DNA of 64,000 bases. It comes from Posidonia oceanica (lineage: Eukaryota > Streptophyta > Magnoliopsida > Alismatales > Posidoniaceae). Positions 34,608 to 45,900 of the stretch are shown here, one piece after another. Both the position numbers and the translations under genes were made by a program. The number at the start of each line of letters is the position of its first letter. The first letter of the stretch is position 1. The notes beneath the pieces were generated by a model. That model saw only the letters and a program-made list of their open reading frames with translations, was not told where the DNA came from and made no database searches. The stretch is taken from positions 25,973,001 through 26,037,000 of the forward strand of contig JAZBRS010000023.1 in assembly GCA_037176725.1 (NCBI GenBank), written 5' to 3'.

Positions 34608-35095
34608 GACCGGTGGGAGCAGCGGTTTGCTATGGGCGTGAGCTACTTATTCGGCGGATGCACCGAAAATCGTAGCCTGTTGCCGCAATGCAAAATGCAG
34701 GGTGCAGATGGATGAATGTGCAGTGTGTAAATGCAAATGGTATGCTTATGCTAAAGCTTACTGCGCTGTACTCCTCTAGGGGAAAGCGAGATGGTGCATG
34801 CACGCGGGAGGGTGGAAAATGCAATGCAAGATCACCGGACAATACTTCGGGAGAGTCGGGCGAGGGGGTGCACTGAGCGGTGTGTAGCTCTAGCGCGGGG
34901 GTGCCGTTTGCCAAGCTTCTGCTGTAGGCATAAGCGATGCGAGTGCTGAAAGTAAAAGGCTGAAAAGTAAAGATGCTGGAAAGTAAAGATGCTGGAAAGT
35001 AAAGTGCTGAGAAGTAAATATGCTGTGGATGTGCATGCGGTGGCGGGCGCAGGCCCGGGAAGGCGAAGTGCGGAAGTTGGTGTAAGGACCACAGA
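34608..35095 (-). other. Element C 3' UTR next to the PPT
   Basis: The first 90 bases match A's pre-PPT block. The rest holds short repeats of AAAGTAAAGATGCTG type (34935-35020). No gene. Confidence 0.55.
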
Positions 35096-35640
35096 GGAGC
35101 AGTAGCGCAATAAGGGTGCAATGTTATGCAATGTTATGCAGGGTATAAACAGCGGAGCGCCGGGCATACGGAACCGGGAAAACGATCCCAAGGCCGCATA
35201 CTACTGCGAGTATCATCCAAAGCCGGCAAGTTGCGAGAGTCTTGCGGGTGCCGAGGATGATACCTTAGGCAATACGCGAGCCAGGGGTTCGATTCCCAAG
35301 CACGCCATGTCCGTGTAATGATGGAATGCAGTACTAGGACTGACTCTACAGAGAACACAAGGAAGCTATATGATGTCATGCAATGAAATGCTAATGTTAT
35401 GCAGTGGAATGCAGTGTATAAATAGCAGAGCGTCGGGCATGCGAAGCTGAAAAAAACGATCCCAAGGCCGCGCACAACTGCAACTATCATCCAAAGTCGG
35501 CAAGCTGCGAAAGTCTTGCGGGTGCCGAGGACGATACCTTAGGCAATACACGAGCCAGGGGTTCGAATCCTAAGCACGCCATGCCCGTGCAATGATGGAA
35601 TGCTGATGCCATGCAACACAATGCTATTAAACTATGACGA
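35096..35640. repeat. Two direct repeats of about 274 bp with a TATA word and a tRNA-type B box
   Basis: Units at about 35126-35330 and 35395-35600 share CGATCCCAAGGCCGC, TATCATCCAAAG and TACCTTAGGCAATAC. On the plus strand the second unit begins TATAAATAG (35417-35425; TATAAAC in the first), and each has GGTTCGA(A/T)TCC (35286-35296, 35560-35570), the RNA polymerase III B-box consensus. In the first unit GTATCATCC pairs exactly with GGATGATAC. The role is unknown. Confidence 0.6.
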
Positions 35641-36515
35641 AAGGGGTGATAAGTTAACGGACTTATCGCCGGATAGTTAGGGGGTATCGGCCCTCTGAAG
35701 AGTTGACGGACTCACCACCGGATAGTTTGGGCTATCAGCCCGAACGAGGAGTTAACGGACTCATCACCGGATATTTTAGGGCTATCGGCCCGAATGAGGG
35801 TGGAAAGTGGGCGGGATACCGAACCAGAAGGTGCGGCAGAGGTCCAGAGACACTCCCGCGACAGTTAGGGATGTCAGCCCAATGCAGATGGAAGTGGGAT
35901 ACCAAGGGGCAGCAAAAAAGATGCCCCTGGTATCAGGATGATGCCAGGGGACAGCCGAAGTGCTCCTGGCACTGAAATGCGATGATGGATAGATGAATGG
36001 ATGATAGGTTGACGAACCTATCGCCGGGCAGTTAGGGGTGCCAGCCCAAGATGATGACAGGTTGACGGACCTATCGTCGAGCAGTTTGGGGTGCCAGCCC
36101 AGAGAGGACTTAGCTGGGGATGATCAGTTGAGGATGATGACAGGTTGACGGACCTATCGCTGAGCAGTTTGGGGTGCCAGCCCGGAGAGGACTCAACTGG
36201 GGATGATCAGCTGAGGATGATGATAGGTTGATGGACCTATCGCCGAGCAGTTTGGGGTGCCAGCCCGCTGAGGACTCAGCTGGGGATGATCAGCTGAGGA
36301 TGATGACAGGTTGACGGACCTATCGTCGAGCAGTTTGGGGTGCCAGCCCGCTGAGGACTCAGCTGGGGATGATCAGCTGAGGATGATGACAGATTGACGG
36401 ACCTATCGCCGAGCAGTTTGGGGTGCCAGCCCGCTGAGGACTCAGCTGGGGATGATCAGCTGAGGATGATGACAGGTTGACGAACCTATCGCCGAGCAGT
36501 TGGGGTGCCAGCCCG
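35641..36515 (-). repeat. Hairpin-module and 83-bp tandem array of element C
   Basis: About 36000-36515 is made of six 83-bp units of the same monomer as in A. Each has a first hairpin, GA(T/C)AGGT-TGACGG-ACCTATC, and a second one around GTTTGGGG or GTTAGGGG. The 35641-35880 part has diverged modules: GATAAGT-TAACGG-ACTTATC (35648-35667), GATA/TATC (35672-35688), GAGT-TGACGG-ACTC (35700-35713), GATAG-TTTGGG-CTATC (35721-35736), GACA/TGTC (35860-35875) and GGCA/TGCC (36027-36042). Confidence 0.88.
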
Positions 36516-37990
36516 GATGCAAAGAATGAGGGATGCAAACGGATACATAGAAAACAGGAAACCCCCCGTGGTGGGTGTGCAATGGTCTCAGCGTGGGCAT
36601 GCTTCGTAGCGTCACGAGGTGACAAATGAGGGACATGCCGTTCATCCAGGACCTACCCAACGCGGTGGGTGGCAAAACTTTGAAAAACGCAGAGCCTCTG
36701 AGCGAGGTCAGGCAAAGAGTGCTCATCCTTGGCTCTGATTTTCGAAAACAGGGCGAAGAGAAGGTAAGTTATTACAGCATGCATTTTTTGGTGACTTTGG
36801 ACTCAAAGCAACTGCCAAGTGGGTGCTTCTGCACTTCCTGACTCAGGAGACTCGATCCTCGAGCAGCGCCATGCCGAGTTGTGGTTGGTGGCTCTCTTTC
36901 TCACTCTTGGCTTAGGATGAGGCTTTGGCTTTGCAGAGAATAGCCTTTGGCTGCAGGTAGGTAGCAAAAGCGTTGGATGCAGCTTCACAACCCCTGTCTT
37001 AATTCCTCGGGGACCGACTACTGCTTTTGACGCTCACAGGATGATGTTTCTTTTCCCCTCATGAGTGATTGGACCGGCGTCTAGCCTTCTTGGAAATAAG
37101 TGTTGTCTGCACAGGGGTTGGAGCGTGCTGCTGCTCTCGGAGGGTGGGGCCAGGTCCTCCAGATATGATGTCTTGTGCAGTTGCCAGTGTGGCGCTTGAT
37201 GTTGATAACTGAGGTGGCTTTGACGCTTGTCCGAATCACTCCTCTCATGAGCGCCTTCTTTCTTCAACTTCTTTCTTCATTTTTCTTTTGTGCTCAGCAT
37301 GCATATCAAGTTATCATATTCTTTTGCTCACATGATCTCTATTCTTTTGGGATATGCATGTCTTCGCCCTCTTGGGGTAGCGGTCCCTGATGAGGCATTA
37401 AGAGTTCGGTTGATCCGCGTACACCCTCAGTCTCTGCAATGTGTGCTTGCAGCCTCTGGCTATGCTCCGCTCTGCTTCGGTCCTCTCCATGTTCGGTGGA
37501 CTCTCTCGATAAGGTGGATCTCGCTTGTAGTGCTCTGAAACTTAGCGAGATGCTCTATTCTGCTCTCAATCTCACTTTGTAGCCACATGCAAGAGATGGC
37601 GCTGTTCGGGTGAGTTCTGCCTAAGATTGTCACTACTTGACATCCTCCAGGCGCTACTTGCCTGTCCATAGCCGGGTTTCTGATTATACAAATGTTTATG
37701 GGTTTTGTATTTTTTAGAAGGGAAGGGACAAGCATGTTTTTAGGTTTTTGCATCAGTTTTGTATTTTTTATCGTTTTTTTTAGGTTTAAGAAAACATGAA
37801 AGGGAAGACCAACAACAATGCGAGAAAATATTTTGCGTTTTTTGATTTTCTTGATTTTTTTTTGGCGTTTTTGTGCTTTATAGGATGCAAGAAATGGCAT
37901 GTATGTGCAAAAGGTGATACGGATGATGACAGATATGTACAGGATGGCATGAATGCATGAGATGATAGCTATGTGCAGAGGAATGTGCAA
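36516..37990. other. Unique segment inside element C, origin unknown
   Basis: About 1.5 kb between the two hairpin arrays. It has no match that I can see elsewhere in the window and no retroelement motif. The longest frame (37460-37990, minus, 176 codons) has a hydrophobic start, a Lys-rich middle and no recognisable domain. GAAGAG|GTAAGT at about 36754 and several pyrimidine-rich tracts would fit exon or intron sequence. It could be a captured piece of host DNA or an old internal part of the family; I cannot tell which. Confidence 0.4.
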
Positions 37991-38195
37991 GGTGATAGGT
38001 TGACGGACCTATCGCCGAATAGTTAGGGATATCAGCCCGAATGATAGGTTAACGGACCTATCGCCGAGCAGTTAGGGGTGTCAGCCCGAGGATGACAGGT
38101 TAACGGACCTATCGCCGAGCAGTTAGGGTTGCTAGCCCGGGGATGACAGGTTAACGAACCTATCGCCGAGCAGTTAGGGTTGCCAGCCCGGGTGA
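37991..38195 (-). repeat. Second hairpin-module array of element C, 4 copies of about 50 bp
   Basis: Units with GATAGGT-TGACGG-ACCTATC plus a second small hairpin whose stem differs in each copy: ATA/TAT at 38019-38032, a GTTAGGGG version next, and AGCA-GTTAGGGT-TGCT at 38118-38133. Confidence 0.88.
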
Positions 38196-38590
38196 TGAGA
38201 TGAATGCAAGAAGTAGAAGAGATGCATGCTTTTTAATGAGTTTTGTTGATTTTATACTTTTTATGATTTTCAGGCAAGGCGAAAAACCGCAAAAACAAAA
38301 CAAAACAAAAAGAAAAGACAATGCAGAAAACAAAAGAGAGGTTAGGAGGGCTTACCTGTCAGCAACCTCGGGAGGGAGGCGCTGGTTTCGCTCCTACGCT
38401 GCTGATGTTGTCGGCAGGGTCCACTATTGGCTGCAAAAGTTGGAGAAGAACTTACCTGGATGACGCTGCACCTGGTCTTGCTGTCGACGCTGCCGTTGCA
38501 TCTCCGAACGTCCCTCGGACGAGATAGGGAGGACAGAAGAAGGGGATCGCGCCGATGGGATCAGAAGGATCCATCGGAGCAGAGCGGGAT
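38196..38590 (-). other. Stretch after gag of element C with strong splice-donor words
   Basis: On the minus strand it reads CATCCAG|GTAAGTTC at about 38455 and GACAG|GTAAGCCC at about 38354, both close to the plant 5' splice-site consensus. A short frame near 38500-38590 looks like a frameshifted continuation of the gag-protease joint. No protease follows. Confidence 0.5.
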
Positions 38591-40731
38591 TCAGAAAAGA
38601 TTGGGATAACCCCCCGAGGTTCCGGCGGAGGAAGGATTGGCTACACTAAGGCGTGCAAGTGCAAGTGCAGGTGTATGTGTGTGTGCAGGCTCCTGCTCGC
38701 CAACGCTGATGATCCTGCGGTCGATCAGGCGTTGAACGGCATCCCGGAGAGCAAGGCAGTTGTCCGTCGAGTGCCCGGTGGCCCGATGGAAACTGCAGAA
38801 CTGATCCGTATCATGCCACCATGGAAGGGGATTTGGTGACGGACGGACAGCCGGGAGCCTCAAGAGCGACTCAACTTGAGGGAAGATGACGCTCAGTGGT
38901 TCGGGGAGAGGCGTGTAATCACACTCAGCCCGACGAGGTCGTCTTTGCCCTGGATGGAGTCCTTGCCGAGCGGGTGTGACGTGATGCACGGGCTCGACGG
39001 TGGCAGTGTGCTCAGTGGGTGCAAAATTAGGTACGTGTTCTAGCGGAAAAGGGTCTAGTTGACTCTCTGCATAGGCAGACTCCTCGGGAAGATCGACACA
39101 TAATTCAGAGAGCTGTTCGGAGCAGTCAGGAGTGGAGCTGTTGTTGTTGCTGCGGCGATTGCTGGAGATGTTGGCCTGCCTAGCCAATGCAGAAAGTGCG
39201 GGGAAATGCCCACTTCGCAGTGAGCTTTCCACGCAGACACCAGCCCTAATCAGCGATGCATGACTAGTGATATGCTGAATGCAAAGCAGAGTCCCAATCG
39301 CTGGCAGCGCCCCTTTAACGATCATCTCGATAGAATCCTCCTCGGAGGGTTTATCTTTGACTTGGGCGGCTAAGGAGCGCCAGCGACTGACATACTCCCC
39401 GAATGGCTCTTGGGGTCTCTGCTGGATGGCGACAAGATCCTCCCTCTTGGGGATCAGGTCGAGGTTGAAAGCATACTGCTCGAGGAAGGCCTGAGAAAGA
39501 TCGGTCCAAGTTCGAACCGCTGCCATGTCAAGGGAAGTGAACCACTTGAGCGCGGGGCCGGTCAAACTCTTCTGAAACAGGCGGATAAGGAGCCTTTCAT
39601 CAGCCTAAAGCTAAGCAAGGTCCCTGCAGTATGCCTTCAGATGCAAAATAGGACAGCCTTTACCATTGTATTTATCGAAGACCGGGATGCGGAACTTCGA
39701 AGGGAGTGCGGCCTCGAGAAAGAGACAGAGGTCGCAAAACTGGTAAGACTGGTGGTCCTTGCCCTGCACTAGACGTAGTGCTTTCTCCAGAACGTCCATC
39801 CTGTCATTGATGGGGTCTGGATTGGCTGCCATAGGAGATGAGGCAACAGGGGCAGGGACCACATACGCCGAGTGGGTCGCACCTAAGTGCTCCTCCGGAT
39901 CCACCATCACGTCGCCTGATGGAGCAACAGGATGGCCGGCGCATCCGTGTGTGCGTGCAGTGTAGGTAGGAAAGTATGCTGGGTTCTGAACCTGATGCAA
40001 GGGAGATGGATGGGTAACATGCTGTGTGGTGCGAGGTGCAGATTGTTGGAGCAACAGTTGCTGCACAGGCACGATGCCGGGCAGTGAACCAGTGGGATAC
40101 TGTGCTCCAACCAGCCCAAGAGACTGATCAACAGGAAAGGGAGTTGTATGTAGTGCATAGTGTTGTGCAGAAGTAGGAGACAGATGCCGCGCCCCCATCA
40201 CTGGAGCAGTGTGTAGTTCGGGCGATGGTCTAGGCGGGAGTGCAGTGTGTGCAACAGCAGGCCGCAGAGGAACCTCGGGAGCAACAGGAATACAAGGGGG
40301 TCGAACTGATAGAGCCATACCCTACAGTGTGTGGGCAAGGTCCATCAGGTGCTGATACCGCACTTCAGGGGACCCGTGAGTGGGAACACTGAATTGCAGA
40401 ACAGGCCGGGAGGCGGACTCAAGAGATTGAGAACCTAAAGCAAAGGTCGCCGCAGTAAAAGGGATGTCGGGATCGACATATCCCAAGGACGAAGGGGTCA
40501 GAGGCGCCTCCGAAGCGCAAGGGGCGATCATCGAGACAGATTCGACGACCGGATCCGGAGTGACGCAAGTTTGCCAAAGACCCGCAGCAGAAGGGAGTGC
40601 CCTAGACGCCTGAGGATGGAATCCTGGTGTCATAGAGGGCACAGAGCGAAAGAAGTGAAATCCGGAGAGACCCAAGTGGTAAACCCCTCCGAATCAGCAG
40701 TAAAGTGGAGCCCACCAACAGACTGGGCCAT
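38591..40731 (-). pseudogene. gag of element C
   Basis: Start chosen at ATG 40731-40729 because MAQSVGG aligns with MAQFVGD of element B. An indel near 40670 changes frame, and from there one frame runs to 38591 with nonsense codons at 40322 and near 39611 and 39605. Order: Pro/Gln-rich N-terminus, capsid-like retrotransposon gag domain (DLCLFLEAALPSKFRIPVF, LTGPALKWFTSLD, LSQAFLEQYAFNLDL), and a zinc-knuckle-like FCSFHRATGHSTDNC near the C-terminus. Gag would form the particle and bind element RNA. It is the only coding remnant in C. Confidence 0.85.
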
Positions 40732-41864
40732 TGCTGACTGAGTCTAAGTGAGTGGAAGCTGCGATGAGAGAGAAGGAAGTAAAGCCTAAGGAAAGCTACC
40801 GCCGGAAGCGACGAGTAGCTCAGAGGAAGGACGCTCAGAGTCCGGGCAGCGGATCCCGCACGTACCTGCAAAAGAGTAAAGATGTTAGAGGTTGTATGCA
40901 ATAAAGAGTTATTAGGGGTGGCATGAATGGCATACATGCAAGTGAATGTCCTAAAAATGCGCTCTTTCACCATGCAAGTCCTGAGTAGATGACCCACTAG
41001 GACACACTCAAGGGTAGTGGGTTTAGACAGACTCCAGGTCAGAAGAAGCAGGTTCCCTGTCGAACTCCTGGCCCAAAGCTCAGGTAATAACAGGGTGATG
41101 CGTTGGTGGCCTCGACCCTGCCGAAGCATGGGCGGTACCCTCCACTAACACCGACACGACCCCTGGACAAGGGGGGACAGTCCGACTGACTTGTACCATG
41201 CCAAAAGCAGTGGGACAAGGGGTCGGGACCATCCTTCGCAGACTGTGGGTGGACTCAGAAGAGAGAATGCATGCTTTCTAAGATGAATCAATCATGCAAA
41301 ATGCTTTAGAGTCTTTTACTTGCGTTTTATTAACCAGACAGGGGGAAAATTGCAAGTTATTGGCTCTAGTTGTGCTTAGAAGTTATTGTTTAGCTTTATT
41401 GTAGCTTTTAGATTAAGTAAAAGGGAGAGCAAACATGTTCCTACTGTCCTAGGCATGGCATACGCAAAGGGGAAAGAGACAGACAAACATGGCATGCAAT
41501 CAATCACACAACAAAGCAAAAGGTATGCGCATGGCATGTGCAAGTGTTCGTGGACATAATAGTGAAAGGAAAAGCACTTATCAGATCAAAAGGCATATAT
41601 ACAGGGCATGTGCGTGCGCAGTGGCATAGCAAGTGTGTAAAAGAAGCACTCATCACTCAAAAAGCATGTATCGTTGCCAAACAAGTACGTAGACATGCAG
41701 CATGCAAGAAATGAAGCAATAATAAGCAAGCAAGATAAGGAAAATAAAAACAGGTAAGCTGGAAAGCAAGTAAGAGCAGAAGCAAGGAAATAAGCAAGTA
41801 AACAAGCAACAGAGGCATAGCAAAGCAAAATAGAGCACAAACCAAGGCAAATGAGGTGCAAAAC
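40732..41864 (-). other. 5' leader of element C
   Basis: No gene. About 40980-41235 is clearly similar to the B leader at about 60290-60560 (blocks around GACCCTGCCGAAGCATGGG and CCACTAACACCGACACGACC). It holds the hairpin CCCCT-GGAC-AAGGGG. A pyrimidine tract ending TTTTGCAG lies at about 40868, just upstream of gag, where B has CTTTCTCGCAG. The distal part is G/A-rich with AAGCAAG words. Confidence 0.6.
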
Positions 41865-42168
41865 CTAAGCGGAGTAGCCACGAGGCGACTCGCTAGGAGT
41901 TTGCACAGAAAAAGCGAGCAAAGCAGGCAAAGAAGGCACAAAAGGCAGACAAAGCTGCAAAACAGGCGAGCGAAAAAGCCAGGAGCGAAAGTCGGAGTCT
42001 GGTCATCTCCAGCGGAGTCGCCACTGTCGACTTCGCTGGGCAAAGCAAACAGGCAGGCAAGCAAGCAAAAGCAAGGCAAAGGGCACAAAGGCAAACAAAG
42101 AATGCAAATCCCAAGCGAGCGAAAGCGAAGGCGAAAGCCGGAGTCTAGCTTCCCCAGCAGAGTCGCCA
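41865..42168 (-). promoter_or_regulatory. PBS of element C and two tandem PBS-like copies
   Basis: The minus strand next to the LTR reads TGGCGACTCTGCTGGGGA (42168-42151), complementary apart from one wobble to the 3' end of plant Arg-tRNA(ACG) as I remember it. TGGCGACTCCGCTGGAGA starts at 42023 and TGGCTACTCCGCTTAGG at 41880, spaced 145 and 143 bases. The sequence between the copies is also similar (ACTCCGGCTTTCGC, ACTCCGACTTTCGC), so a unit of about 144 bp has been repeated. Confidence 0.8.
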
Positions 42169-42169
42169 C

Positions 42170-42990
42170 AGTAGTAATCCCAATCAGAATCAAGCTTATT
42201 ATTAGCGGCGATTGATCCGAGGAGGAGGGCTCAACTCGAAAACACTTAAAAAGGAAAGAAAAGAAGAAGATAAGACAAATCAGAGTCGCCACCATGTCTA
42301 TTATCGGAAGACAAGGAAAATCGGGGAAATGTGTGAATTAACACGCAAAACCGAGCAAGAAATGCAAAGCAAAGCAATGCAAAGGAAAACAAATGCAAAT
42401 ACATGCAAATGAGATGACTCATGCCTAGGATAAGGGCGATATGGTCATTGCGTGCCAAAAGACTGGGCAAGGACTCCTGTTACACGCGGGGAAGGTGTTA
42501 GGCACCCCCGACGCGCCCGAGAATCGGTCTTTCTAGGCTTACACTCACATACACAGGGAAATACAGATTTGAATGCCTAAATGCCAATGAATGCCTGAAT
42601 GAATGCTCATAGGTGTGCTCTAAGTGGTAGAATGCAATGCAAGAAAGTAAACATGCAGTCTAAGTGCTCAGCAGCGCTGTCTGTGTTCCGAACCGGGCGA
42701 AACCGGGCTCGTGAGAACTCCAGGCAGTAAGCATCACCGCCCTATATGCAAATGCAAGCGAAAAAGCAAAACAACGGTAAAACCATGTAGATGCAAGCGA
42801 CATGCAAGAGAAAACGACGTAAAGCACGCAAAACGAGGCAAGAAACGAGAGCAGCACGCAAAACGGTGCAAGAAAACAAGACGGGCACGCAAAACGGTGC
42901 CAAAAGCGAAGCGGACACGCAAAGCGGTGCCAAAAGCGAAGCAGGCACGCAAAACGGTGCCAAAAACAGAGCAAGCGCGCAAAACGGCGC
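42170..42990 (-). repeat. 5' LTR of element C, 3' piece (cut by D)
   Basis: Matches 28172-29000 closely. Its last base on the minus strand is T where the 3' LTR has A (ACTACT for ACTACA). It stops within the 60-bp array at the GGCGC target of D; the rest is at 48892-54387. Confidence 0.92.
42986..42990. repeat. Target-site duplication GGCGC, left of solo LTR D
   Basis: Identical to 48892-48896. The array sequence of C continues directly after the second copy. Confidence 0.95.
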
Positions 42991-45900
42991 TGTAGTAATC
43001 CCAATCGGAATCAGGCTTACTATTAGCGGCGATTGATCCGAGGAAGAGGCTCAACTCGAAAACACTTAAAATCGAGGAGAAAAGAGGAAGATAAGACAAA
43101 TCAGAGTCGCCACCAAGTCTATTAACGGAAGACGAGGAAAACCGGGGGAAATGCGTGGATTAAACACGCAAAACCAAGCAGGAAATGCAAAGCAAAGCAA
43201 TGCAAATGAATGCAAATGAGATGACTCTAGCCTAGGATAAGGGCGATATGGTCATTGCGGGCCAAAAGACAGGGCAAGGACTCCTGTTACGCACGGGGAA
43301 GGTGTTAGGCACCCCCGACACGCTTGAGAATCGGTCTTTCTAGGCTTACGCTCGCATACGTAGGAAAATGCAGATGTGAATGCCTATGTGCCTATAAATG
43401 CCTAAATGAATGCTCAAGGTGTGCTCTAAGTGGAAGGAAACAAAGCAAGGGAGTAAACGTGCTCTCTAAGTGCTCAGCTACGCTGTCTGTGTTCCGAACC
43501 GGGCGAAACCCAGCTCGTGAGAAGTCCAGGCAATAAGCATCACAGCCCTATATGCAAATGCAAGCGAGAAAGCAAAACAACGGCAAAACCATGCGATGCG
43601 ATCGACATGCAAGGGAAAACGGTGTAAAACGCGCAAAACGAGGCGAGAAGCAAGAGCGGCACGCAAAAACGGGCGAAAAGCAAGGCGGCACACAGAACGG
43701 TGCAAAAAGACAAGGCAGGCACGCAAAACGGTGCCAAAAACAAGGCGAGCGCGCAAAACGGCGCAAAAGGCAAAGCGGGCGTGCAGAACGGGCGCAAAAA
43801 CAAAGCAGGCACGCAAAACGGTGCCAAAAGCAGCGAGATAAAACATCGGAAAAGCCATGCGAATGCAAATGCAAGGAAAAGATTAGAAGGAGAAAAAGGA
43901 GGGGTAAAACAGCGCGTGTGTGAGAACAGACGCCGTTCGGGGCCACACAGAGTAGGTGTGAAGACCTACAAAGGGGAGAGTGAGCCAACGGAGGGATTAC
44001 CACTGTTTTGTGACTGTTTCCCACTAAACCGCCCCACGATGTGTCTCGCACGCTGCCCAAAGCTCGCGGCGCGATCGGATCGTGGAAAGGGGGGAAGAAG
44101 GTCGCATTAAGTGGTGAATCCAGGGAAGACACAACAAAAACCCTTGGGGAAACGCGAAATGGGGATCAGAGTTGATAGACAGAAAGGGGGAGTCCTATTC
44201 TACATGCTCAAAAAGACAGAAAGCGAAAACGAGGCAAACAATGCAAATGATATGCAAATGAATGCAATGCAGGGGTTCAGGAGGACTTGGAAATCCTGAG
44301 GCCTGATTTGAAATCTGCTTGGTCGTCTGGGTAGCTTGTTTGAGAAGATCCAACGGTCGGATTGGAAGATATCGCAGCTTCAAGGCAGGAGGGCTAGAAC
44401 AGGGGAGAAGAGCAGATCTAAGTGTTCAGGAGGTCCTAGGGGTGTGCAAAAAGGTCCTCCCAGGTGAATGGGAGCTAAGGGAACTTAGTGTGTGCAAAAG
44501 GGATGCCGGATGCAAGACTAAGTGAATGCAAATGCATGCAGGGAGCAAAAAAAGACAAGAAGGGAGATTTTTAGAGAAATGGGGACTCAAATGCCATTTT
44601 TTTAAAAGAAGGGGGGGTTTAATGCAAAGTTTGAAAAAGGTTGGGGCTTTCAGGCAGGGATTTTAAAAACAGGAGGAGACAGAGGGTAGTTTTGCAAAGG
44701 ACTGGTTAAAAAATGCAATTTTAAAGGTGGGCATGCATCAGAGGAAGTTTTGAAAGTAAATGGCAATTGGAAGGCAATTTTGTAAAAGTTTGGGGTCTAA
44801 AATGCAATTTTTCCAGAAAACAGGGTTCTGGGGAGTCTGGGAATGCAAGTGGAGGGCCTACGTGCAATTTTGCAAACATGAGAGCTAGAATGCAATTTTG
44901 AGGGCAAAACAGGCATTTTACATGATTTTAAAGGGATGCAAAGGACCTATGTGTCATTTTGAAATCATGCAGGGTCAAAAATGCAATTTAATATGCAAAA
45001 TATGCTCTGAAATCACAGATAAAGGACTGACATGCAATTTTCGCAAAATGCAGGGTTGAAAATGCAATGTAATAAGCTAAATATGCATGCAGAATGACTA
45101 CTATGCATTTAAAAGGACCTACATGCAAAAATGAGAAAACAGAAGGGAAAATATGCAATGCAGCAAGCAAAAATTAAAATTAAAACCTAAGTTCTACAGT
45201 GCAATGGATCAGACAGCAAAAATGAGAAAAAACAGGGATCTGAAATGTAATATAATAAGGCAAACTTAACTCATTAAAATTAAATAAACTACTGCAGGAC
45301 TCAGATGCTAAAATAAAAAACAGAAGGGCTAAACTTAAACTTTTTATAACTAGAAAGCACAGTAAAAGGACTAAAGAGCAAATACAGAGAAACACAAATA
45401 TTTAATGCAATTTAGCATGATTTCAGATCATAAACATAGCAGATTAAATGACATAAGGATCAGAACGCAAAATAAAGAAAACTTAGACTAAACATGCAAT
45501 ATTCACCAGCAAACTATATAAATGAAAAAATAACTGCACAGTAACGGCCGACGGCCGTGAGCACTGTAGCAGCTGGCTGCCAGCGCTCGCGACCGCCGGC
45601 ACGGGGCTGCTAGAGGTGCGCTGATCGGCCGGGGAGGTGCTCCCGGAACTGACGGAGGTCAGGCGGCGATCGGCGGAGGACGACACGGCCTGGAACGCAC
45701 CGGAGTGCTCGCCGGAGGTCTGCAGAACTTCAGGAGGTTCGTTCGGCCGTTCGACACTGCGACGCGGCGTTCTGATGGTCGGAGAACATTCCCGAGGTTC
45801 ATGCGGAGCTCGGACGGTCGCTGGAGCCACGTTCCGCTGGCCGGAGCGACGTGACATCTGGAAGAGTTCGCCGGAGAAGATGATCTGACCGGAGAGTGGC

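Noticed and set aside
35270..35310. tRNA gene
   Set aside because: The B-box word is present, but the T-stem pairs poorly and no matching acceptor, D or anticodon arm is found upstream.
37460..37990. 176-codon minus-strand ORF in element C
   Set aside because: Hydrophobic and Lys-rich by composition, with no recognisable domain; kept only as part of an unexplained segment.
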